From: Monoraphidium neglectum
Taxonomy: Eukaryota > Chlorophyta > Chlorophyceae > Sphaeropleales > Selenastraceae
NCBI RefSeq assembly: GCF_000611645.1
Contig: NW_014013587.1
Location: forward strand, 11,062 to 52,250
Length of the DNA stretch: 41,189 nt
Direction: 5' to 3'
The notes beneath the pieces were generated by a model that worked only from the letters and a program-made list of their open reading frames with translations, ran no database searches and had not been told where the DNA came from. Positions within the stretch are counted from its first letter, which is position 1. Every line of letters begins with the position of its first letter. A program made the position numbers and the translations under genes. Shown in pieces: positions 34,005-41,189 of the stretch.

Positions 34005-34477
34005 TCTTGTTGCTGCAACCGCCGCTGCTGCTGTTGCTGCTGCTGCCGCCACAGGCTGCGCAGGGACTGGGGCGCAGCCCGGCGCTGCTCCTGTGCGGAA
34101 TGATGCTGCGCCCAGCTCGGCCCTTGCCCTGACCTACTAGTAACCCCTTGCTCCTCAGCCCACGCCGCCTGCCGCACAATTTCACTGCCCCTTGCCGTGT
34201 ACAGGTGGCTGAGCTGCTGCAGGCGCTGCTCAGGCAGCGTATGCTGTACTTGGCCGCAAGCATCGCTGGCCTGGTGCCAGTGCTGCTGCCATGCGACGCC
34301 GCCGCCGTCCACATCTGCGCGCCCGCGGCGCTTGGGCCGCGCAAATGAGACACCTTGCATCCCTCCCGCCCAGCCTACGGGCAAGGGCGCCCCACAAAGG
34401 CCGTGGCGGCTGACCCGAATCACTGGTCTGCGTGAGAAGGGCGCGGTGAAGGGCGATTGCATTGGGTGACGCGGCAT
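31481..34477 (-). CDS. intronless polyglutamine protein with C-terminal MDM2-type C2H2C4 RING (copy 2)
   Basis: Tandem paralogue of the 25954-29607 gene, same strand, also a single open exon ending at 31481. The frame is open upstream of any ATG. I use the first ATG (34475-34477), because a TATA-like TTATAC lies near 34520. The ATG at 34358-34360 is an alternative that would give MQGVSFARPKRRG, resembling the F-x-x-P-K start of copy 1. A very long Gln-rich region spans 33688-34049. A shared motif at about 32680-32860 reads LGCTRVGRLQPLPAPEQRA, GWRPARGRAALRERAPLLAKV. The C-terminal RING (31580-31699) has C-x2-C-x10-H-x4-H-x3-C-x2-C-x9-C-x2-C and ends AILRVYSAA, matching copy 1 in all eight ligands and spacings. 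Between these blocks the copies share composition but little order. Probable E3 ligase; substrate unknown. Confidence 0.78.
33688..34049 (-). repeat. 360-bp CTG-rich tract encoding polyglutamine
   Basis: Mostly CTG (CAG on the coding minus strand), broken by Arg, Leu, Pro, Glu and His codons. The longest pure Gln run, at about 33936-34000, exceeds 20 codons. Plus-strand translations as polyleucine and minus-strand polyserine/polyalanine are frame shadows. Confidence 0.92.
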
Positions 34478-35755
34478 CAAGCGGCGCCGTCGTGCGTGCG
34501 CGAGCCTGGTAAGCGCAGCGCGTATAAGAGTTGGAAGCGTCGCGCTGATAATCGCGCTCACAGTCTGAGCCGTGGCTGCGAACAGGGACGATGGGGGCCA
34601 GTGACAGTGTGTTGGGCCACGAACTCCTTCACTAGCGGAACACTATCAGGAACCTTACATCAAGGGCTCATAGTATGCGGTCGGAGCCAGTGGCTCAAAT
34701 GCTAGCTTTCGGTGCATGCAGTCTTCCTGATTTGCGAGCATGCGAGGTGGCCACGTGGAAGTAGGGACGCGCCGCGCTTCGTGCACACAAAACTTGTTAC
34801 CATGCAGTAATCAAATGGGACGGCCACAGGCTCGGCGGCTGGGTGGCTGCGGGGTGGCTGGTACTGCGAAGTCCTGGTGCTGCTTCCACGAGCAGTGCAC
34901 CCATCACCTATCGTCCAAGTTTACTCCTTTGTTACTGGCCCCTCCCTTTGAAGAAGTCACGGCCAGCCCCATAAAACCCTTGAAATATCTCTACTGTACC
35001 CAATCTACTTGCTACAAGCCTGCCAGCTGGCGGTCAAAAGCTGCATTCCTTCTGCCTTTCCGCTCGACTGCTGTGCATGCATGCGGGAAAATCGCCCTCC
35101 CACCAAACGTTGACAGCCATTTGCTGTCTACTGATATCTTGTAGATAGGTTATTATGATGAAGTGAATGAAGGCCGCGCCAACGGGGGCTCAATGCATCA
35201 GTGCAGGGCTGCAAGCTGACCATGCTTCAATGAAGCTGGGGCACCCACAGACCCTTCCAGGTGTCCCCGCGTCAGAATGATACAGCCCTGCAAACCGATC
35301 AAAGTACGGAGAGGAGTGGGAGCAGCCGCAAAGCTCAGCGTGCCAGCCATGTGCCTAGAATCCGGAGGCTGGCCTCCGTTGGTTGCAAAGTGCAGGGTGT
35401 GCGGGGCGTATGCCAAATATAACAGCTGTTGGCGCGGACGTTCAGCTTTGATAAAGCTGGTACGCGTCCGCGGTTGGCAGATGTCTTGCAGGGTGCAGAG
35501 AAAACCCAAAGCCAAAAGAGTCATCAAGTCTGCCAAAGGGCAGGGAAGGAAAAAACAAATCCCAGCCAAGCACGGGGTGCGTGGCTTGACCCCCAGAACT
35601 ACTTTTGTCTGTCGATGCATGGGCGCGTAAAGCATGACACGTGGGTACGTGATCTGACCGAAGCTGCCTTGTTGTGTGCTGCTCAGGACTTGATGACACT
35701 CCCTTGGCGGCAACCCTCACTGTCTGATTGACCTACCCTGCCTGCTCGGTGGGTT

Positions 35756-35849
35756 ACCCAACACAGCACACATCACTCAAATCTGCTGTGTAGCCTGTGC
35801 ACCCAACACAGCACACATCACGCACCCCAATCCGCTGCGCACCCTGTGC
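35756..35849 (+). repeat. two-copy direct repeat, unit 45-49 bp
   Basis: ACCCAACACAGCACACATCAC begins both units, at 35756 and 35801, and both end in CCTGTGC. The second unit carries a few substitutions and a short insertion. Confidence 0.8.
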
Positions 35850-36677
35850 ACCTCGTTGCGCTTGCCCCTTCTCAGGCATCTCCTACCACCCCGGGCTCGG
35901 GGGGCTCGGGCGGGCCGGGGATGCATGGTACGCCTCCTCAGCGGGCGGGTGCAAGCCTATGCTGCGGTGCGTGCAGGCAACAGGGGGGTCCTGGTGCGCA
36001 TGAGAAGGTCAGCATGAGCGGGCAGTAGTGCCTGCCCTCATGCTCGAAGCTGAGGCAGCAGCAGCGCGAGCAGGCTCAGGGCAGCTGGCCATAGAACGAA
36101 ACCTGTGCAAATCCAGCCTCTTTACCTCACCTGCCCCGTGATGAGGGGAGCCTCCATGTTATTGGAAGTGTTGGAAAGCTATGGTGGCTTTTTCAGTCCA
36201 CGAACGATCTTGCCTGAATCTGCCGGCACCATGATAAGGGTGCTGCTGCTGCCGCCTGTGGGGCAAGCAAGGGAGCTTGTAAATGTTATAAACTGTTCCT
36301 GCGGAAGTCCGCATTACAACTCCATCTATAGCGCAAAAGCATCCACCGTGCGTGCGCCATGTACTACTGGTAAGGTCCATGTTGGAGGCCACCCGCGTGC
36401 TATGGCCGAGGCTGGTGCCGCGCCGCGCACCTAGGCCAATGCTGGTTCGAATGCGGCCGCAGTGCCGACACATGCTGCATGCCCAGTGCATTCAGAGACA
36501 GCAATAATCGGCTTTGAACTGAAGCTTTCACTCCTGATGGAGCTGGAACGGGCACAGAGATCCTACTCGTATTGTGCGCTGTGCTGGTGCTTCATCCCGC
36601 GTGCAGGTGGCGCTACCGCATGATCCCAGTGAGACTGAGAGACAGTGATGGACGGATGCAACTTGAAGGTACTGTAC

Positions 36678-36734
36678 CTCAACCACCTTGGAGTCGTAGT
36701 CGGCCGCCACCGTTTCAAAAAACCACCACTCATT
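36678..36734 (-). other. possible isolated exon
   Basis: A 57-nt minus-strand segment between an AG and a GTACAG donor encodes exactly 19 residues with protein-like composition (NEWWFFETVAADYDSKVVE). The frame has a TAA immediately upstream, so it could only be an internal exon. I found no phase-consistent partner exons, so this may be chance. Confidence 0.2.
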
Positions 36735-37102
36735 CTTGAATTATACTTGGCAGCCCCTCGCAAAAATCTGGGTAGTGAGGTACCGTAGGTGCTGACTGTT
36801 CAATGTTGGCAGTCAAATGGGCCAAAAGGTGCGGCTCACAGGCGGTGCGTGATAAGGAAACAAGTCTTACGATTGCGCCATCTACAACCTGCCTGTACCG
36901 CGAGGCACGACAACCCTCGGCCCCGGCATCAGATCTTCAGATCGGCGGTCTCACATACAGCAATCTTTGCGGCACGCTCACTACAAAACTTTGGAATTTA
37001 GTGCCACGTGTACCTTGGACATCGCAGAACCTTGCCTCAGCCACGCTTGCGCCTCGTGCCTGACGCTCGCACAGCTGCTGCATCCAGCTGACGTGTCAGG
37101 TC

Positions 37103-37645
37103 ATGGGTCTAGCAGGCAGCAAAGATGAGTCCGGCAAGGTGTGCTGGGCCGCACGTGGCTCGTTGTGGCACTGGCGTGCCAAGCGCAGAGCACGGCTCGC
37201 TTCTTCTGGCGCCGTTGCACCGCAGACCACCCCCCCACCATGGCCGCGCCGTGCCCGACAGGTGGTGCTGGCGGCGCTGCCCCCTGGGTTTCTGGATTAC
37301 AAGGGCCGGGACTTGAGAGACAAGCTGGACGCCTGCCTGGAGAAAAACATGTGGTTCTTCACCATAGGTCGGCTTCGAAAGAATCAGAGAATTGGGTGTA
37401 AGAGGCCGAGGTTGCCGGCAACGGCGTGCTCGCGATTGAGAGAATGCAGGGGCGAAGGGGCCCCCCTGGGGAGGGTCGTGGGCCGACCAGATCACCAGCA
37501 GCACGCATTGGCGTTCAGCCGGCCGTGGCATTGTGCAGGGCCGTTTTCACTGTTCAAAGCTGCGCGTGGCCGGCGCAGGTGGCCTGCTCATTACCATACC
37601 CATCTGCGTCAAGTACAAGGTGCGGCGACTTGAGTGACGGCGGAG

Positions 37646-37689
<44 letters not shown>

Positions 37690-38572
37690 AGGGCGGGGTG
37701 CGCAGCGCATACCAGCCTGAACTGGAGTTGGCTGGAAGCCCTGCTTTTGCGCGTGTGTGTACGGCAGGGGACGCTCGAGGCGCAGAGACACGCCCAAAGA
37801 GCACCCTTCTTCCCCAGCCCGCCTTGCATCCAGCGAACACCCTTTTGTTGTTCGCACATGCACCGATGGCCCTCATGACCTCCCGCAGACAGAGCGGCCT
37901 TTGATGGCGGCAGCCATCACCTGCCCTGTACTAGACATGATGTTCGGTGAGCATGAACCCCTGGGCCTTGAGATCGCGGGAGTCGGCAGGTGGCGTATGC
38001 GGGCGTCGTCGCACTCAGTATCTTGACCCACAGGTGACCTCTCCTCTTCCTTAGGCACCATCAGATGTGAGCAGGAGAAAGACGATTTCGCGCGGTACTA
38101 CAAGCAGCTGCAGGTGCGCTTGAGAGCATGTGCTTGTGTGAGCTGCCGAGTGCGTTGACATGCATGTGAGTGCATCCAGTTGCGGACGTGCACGCTTAGT
38201 CTTGTGGTACGTTGAAAGCCAGACATTCTATGGGTGTTGAGAATGCGCTCAGTGCACGGGACCTTGTGTGCTTGGTAGTGTACGCAGGCGACACACAGGC
38301 ACCTGAGGATGCCTCAACAGCAGGAGCGACAGTGGCCTCAGCTGGCTGCTGGTTAAAAACCCTCAATGATTGCACATTCAGTAGGTCACAATTTTGCACT
38401 CGCACTTGCCAATGCATTGTGTCACCTCTTACAGGCAACGTGGAACGAGCAGGCTGGACGGCACGACGTAGGCGTGCAGGGCGACGCAGCTTCTGATGCT
38501 GGCAGGCATCAGCAACCGCAACCGCCTCCGCAGCAGCCATTGCAGCAGCGGCCTCCGCAACAGGCGCAGTAG
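37103..38572 (+). CDS. small two-helix membrane protein of unknown function
   Basis: Six short exons, all phases consistent: 37103-37138, 37262-37367, 37579-37619, 37889-37946, 38055-38113, 38435-38572; 145 residues. I do not recognise the family. After MGLAGSKDESGK comes VVLAALPPGFLDYKGRDLRD and KLDACLEKN. Two hydrophobic segments follow: residues about 43-58 (MWFFTIGGLLITIPICV) and 66-83 (LMAAAITCPVLDMMFGTI), split by a basic loop (KYKTERP). Next is a charged stretch (RCEQEKDDFARYYKQLQ) and a Gln/Pro-rich tail (QQPQPPPQQPLQQRPPQQAQ). No signal peptide; a helical hairpin with both ends on the same side is the simplest topology, as in small organelle membrane subunits, but that is inference. 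The stop at 38570-38572 is only 273 bp before the next start. Confidence 0.7.
37649..37689. repeat. (GT)n/(GC)n microsatellite
   Basis: Alternating GT then GC dinucleotides inside intron 3 of the small membrane-protein gene, about 30 bases after its donor. Confidence 0.88.
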
Positions 38573-38587
38573 CAACAAATTTTACCT

Positions 38588-38592
38588 GTAAG
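38588..38592 (+). terminator. TGTAA poly(A) signal, candidate for the small membrane-protein gene
   Basis: TGTAA begins 16 nt after the stop codon. A 3' UTR this short would be unusual, but only 273 bp separate this gene from the next start codon. Confidence 0.35.
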
Positions 38593-38845
38593 CCTCTCGT
38601 ACCCTCATACCTTGCAGCCTTGGCGATGTGCAGCAGGTGCACGGCAGGCGCTCAATGGTGTGCTCAAGGGTCGCCATATACAGCATGCGCCTGCTTCACA
38701 GTTTCAGATTCCGCAGGCAGTGCTGCTTCCTTGATACTACCAGGACCTTCTACACACAAACAAGCCGGTAGTGTTCGGTCCCGCGTAAAATACAGCGCCT
38801 CTGTGCTTGACAGCAAGGCAACTTACGGGAAGAGTGCACACGGTC

Positions 38846-40841
38846 ATGTTCCCTCAAGGCTCGGCCGGATTCGGCATGGCCCCTCCCGGGCTTGGCCAGG
38901 GAGGGGCGCAGGTGCTGGGCCCCGGCTTCGCCCTCACCCCACAGATGATCATCGGAGGTTTTCCTGGCATGGACATGTCGACGTTGGTGAGCCAGCCGGG
39001 CGTCGTGGGCTGCACAGGGCCCTCAGATCGGCTTGCTGCTCTCGGTGCGAGGGGACGGGTGTGTTCGACAACCATGTACGCTCCGTCCGGTCTCCCATCG
39101 ACGATGCAGGATATGTCCCAAATCACCGTGCTTGGCCCCGGGGGCATGCCCGTGATCGCGGCGCCGACCTCAGTGGGGATGGGCGGAGGCCATCTTGGCA
39201 CAGGCGGTCAGGGCGGCCAGGGCGGTGCGGGCGACGATTCCAACCAGTTCTACAAAACACGCATGTGCCACAAGTGAGAAGGGTGCTGTTGGGGCTCCTC
39301 TTGACCTCGTTGAGACACTAGTGCATGCAGTCGCTCGCCCCGATGCGCAGCTTGTCTGGTTCTCAGCGGTCGCGTGCGCACTTCATGTCCATCCACCCCG
39401 CGCGTCCCACACCAGGTGGCAGGAGGGTAAGTGCAACTTTGGCCCCACCTGCAGGTATGCCCATGGTGAGGCCGACCTGCGGGCTGACCTGCGTGCCGGC
39501 GGCGGTGGCGGCGGTGGCGGTGGCGGTGGCGGTGGCGGCCAAGGTCCTATGGGCGGCAGCGGCGGCGGCGGCATTGGTATGGGGATGGGTGGTGGCGGCG
39601 GCGGCGGCGGAATAGGAATGGGCGGCGGCGTCGGCATCGGCAGCGGCATGATGATGGGCGGTGGGGGCGCGCCCATGGTTGGAGGCCTGCCGGGCGCGCC
39701 CCCTCCTGCGCGCCCGATGCGCTCCGGCAAGATCATGACCCCAAGCGGCAGCGCGCCGACTGGCAGCCTGGCGCCGGGCAGCAGCTTGGTAGGCCCGGCC
39801 GGCAGCATGGGCGGCGGTGGTATGGGACCTATGGGGGCCGGGATGGGCCCCATGGGGTCTGCGCCGATCATCATTGGCGCGGCAGGCCCGGGCATGGGCG
39901 GCCCCCAAATGGGCGGACCTGGGATGGGGGCGCCCATGATGATGGGTGGCCCGCCCATGGGCGCGCCAGGCATTGTTGCCGGCGGCATGGGCAGCAGCGG
40001 CATGGGCGGTGGAGGTGGCGGCGGCGGTGGGGGCGCAGGTGCTGCCGGGCCGAAGAACCCCGGCATCCACAAGACCAAGCTTTGCGAGCGCTTCATGACG
40101 ACAGGGCAGTGCCCCTATGGCCAGAAGTGCACCTTTGCACATGGGTGAGGGCCCGAGCGCCAACAGGTCTATCAGCTGCCTGGGAGCGTGTGCTACAGAA
40201 GGAGTGGTGAACTTGAGTGTCTGCGGTTGCTGCGGCCTGCAGCCGTTGCATGCCACTTTGACCCCCAACGCTGGCTTCGCCCAGCAAGTCTGACTGCCTG
40301 GCTTCTGCCTTGCTTTGCGCCTCAACAACCACAGGCACGATCAGCTCCGGCCGGTGCCGCCGGGTGCCATTGGTGTTGGTGGCGGCGGCGGCGGTGGTGG
40401 TGGCGGCGGCGGCGGCGGCGGCGGCAGGTGAGGAGCGTGCACGCTGTTGCCTGTACGCGCATCGGCGCATGCGTCTTGTCGGATGCGGCGCAGTCCTGAC
40501 TGTTTGCTTTGCATGCTGAGAACCCCCAGCTCTCCGCCAACTCTGTCTAGGGCCGGCGGTGGCGCCAACCGCCGCGGCGGCGGCGGAGGCGGCGGGGGCG
40601 GCGGCGGCGGCGGCGGCGACGGTGGCGGCGGCGGTGGCGATGGCCGCAACGGCGGCAGCAAGCGGCAGCGCGTTGAGCAGGCGCCCCCCGCGGCGCGCGC
40701 GCCCGTGGTGCCGCCGGAGCATGAGGTTCTGCCGGTGGAGGGCGCATCCATGGACCTGTCGCGGCTGCGGTCACGCTTTGAGGCACTCAAGCAGGAGGTG
40801 GGGCTTCGGGGCTTCGGCCGCTCGCGCACGCACACGCGCAC

Positions 40842-40880
<39 letters not shown>

Positions 40881-41189
40881 CGCGCGCGTGCATGCACGAG
40901 CACGGGCGTGCGCAAGCGTGTGCGACAGAGGTGCTATCCAGCGTTCTGTTTGGCCGCATGCACCCCTGCTCCCCCCCCAGACCAACACCCCACCCATCTC
41001 TACGCTCGCCCCTGTCCGCCACCTAACACGCCGAATCAACCAGATCAACGCCTTTGCCGCCGACACGGGCCACAGCGTCGCGGTGTTCACCATCGGCGGC
41101 CTGCTGTCCGACGCGCCTGACTCGGCCCCCGACGACGCGTCCCTCGACGCCATCCTCAAGTCCTCGTCGGCCGCCGCGCACCCGCGGCT
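38846..41189 (+). CDS. two-finger CCCH zinc-finger protein with Gly/Met-rich linker (3' partial)
   Basis: Probable RNA-binding regulator of the CCCH class. Exons with consistent phases: 38846-39273, 39416-40144, 40335-40427, 40551-40797, 40981 to the edge. The start is ATG 38846 (MFPQGSAGFGMAPPG). Finger 1 spans the first intron: FYKTRMCHK joined to WQEGKCNFGPTCRYAHG, i.e. C141-x7-C149-x5-C155-x3-H159. Finger 2 is HKTKLCERFMTTGQCPYGQK then CTFAHG, i.e. C366-x8-C375-x5-C381-x3-H385. Both have the K-T-[KR]-[LM]-C lead-in of tristetraprolin-like fingers. Between them lie about 205 residues of Gly/Met-rich low complexity. After finger 2 come more polyglycine, a KRQR basic patch, a helix (LSRLRSRFEALKQE) and a folded-looking end (NAFAADTGHSVAVFTIGGLL). 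Within exon 1 a GTGAGC...GCAG segment (38987-39109, 123 nt) could be a spliced 3n intron. The stop is beyond the window. Confidence 0.82.
39494..39660 (+). repeat. GGC/GGT trinucleotide tract encoding polyglycine with Met
   Basis: Imperfect GGC/GGT repeats in frame, giving long Gly runs with Met, Ile and Ser interruptions directly after the first CCCH finger. Confidence 0.85.
40823..40898. repeat. 76-bp uninterrupted alternating pyrimidine-purine tract (CA/TG/CG)
   Basis: CGCGCACGCACACGCG, then (TG)n, then (CG)n, then TGCATGCACG, without a break in pyrimidine-purine alternation. It sits in the intron between exons 4 and 5 of the CCCH gene, starting 26 bases after the donor, and contains short inverted repeats (CACACGCG...CGCGTGTG). 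Confidence 0.9.

Larger units (their letters stand above)
34478..37102. other. 2.6-kb region with no confidently recognised gene
   Basis: This contains the promoter of RING copy 2 at its left end and the promoter of the small membrane-protein gene at its right end. ORFs in between show no recognised domain. The exceptions worth noting are a short tandem repeat at 35756-35849 and one exon-like 57-nt minus-strand segment at 36678-36734. Confidence 0.4.

Noticed and set aside
33734..34132. polyleucine ORF on the plus strand, polyserine and polyalanine ORFs on the minus strand
   Set aside because: Other frames of the CTG/CAG tract; only the Gln frame joins to the RING-containing protein.

Overview
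The window is nuclear DNA from a GC-rich green alga, most likely a Chlorella-type trebouxiophyte; this placement is inference from the sequence. Genes are broken by many short introns with GTGAG/GTGCG donors and CAG acceptors. Two genes look plastid-targeted (FHA and YLMG), and one gene is a plant-type TauE/SafE transporter. TGTAA-type chlorophyte polyadenylation signals follow several genes, and long CAG-encoded polyglutamine tracts lie inside exons. There is no prokaryotic operon structure. One 866-base run of N (10201-11066) interrupts the assembly.

Layout. (1) 197-2090, minus: large exon of an unrecognised polyglutamine/coiled-coil protein running off the left edge. (2) 3648-7976, minus: ten-exon N-acylglucosamine/cellobiose 2-epimerase family gene with a signal peptide, a 17-nt microexon and an apparent one-base frameshift. 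(3) 8833-12035, minus: TauE/SafE-family membrane transporter, split by the N gap. (4) 13224-14808, plus: five-exon FHA-domain protein, divergent from (3). (5) 16004-17747, minus: five-exon YGGT/YLMG plastid membrane protein, convergent with (4). (6) 18653-19530, minus: two-exon UBE2S-type E2 with the APC/C docking tail. (7) 20219-21157, plus: small secreted Cys-rich PAN/apple-like protein, divergent from (6). (8) about 22314-23543, plus: unknown protein with a Gln/His tract and C-terminal 39-residue repeats. (9) 25954-29607 and (10) 31481-34477, both minus: tandem intronless paralogues with polyglutamine and a C-terminal RING whose ligand spacing matches the MDM2-type C2H2C4 RING. (11) 37103-38572, plus: six-exon small two-helix membrane protein of unknown function. 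(12) 38846 to the right edge, plus: protein with two CCCH zinc fingers separated by a Gly/Met-rich linker.

The genes do not form one pathway. UBE2S and the two RING proteins are all in the ubiquitin system, but nothing in the sequence ties them together functionally. The most novel element is the tandem RING locus: both copies share the C2H2C4 RING and a second upstream motif (Cys-Thr-Arg-Val-Gly-Arg core) that I do not recognise. Exon boundaries were derived by hand from reading-frame phase and splice consensus. Most junctions are phase-consistent, and exceptions are flagged.
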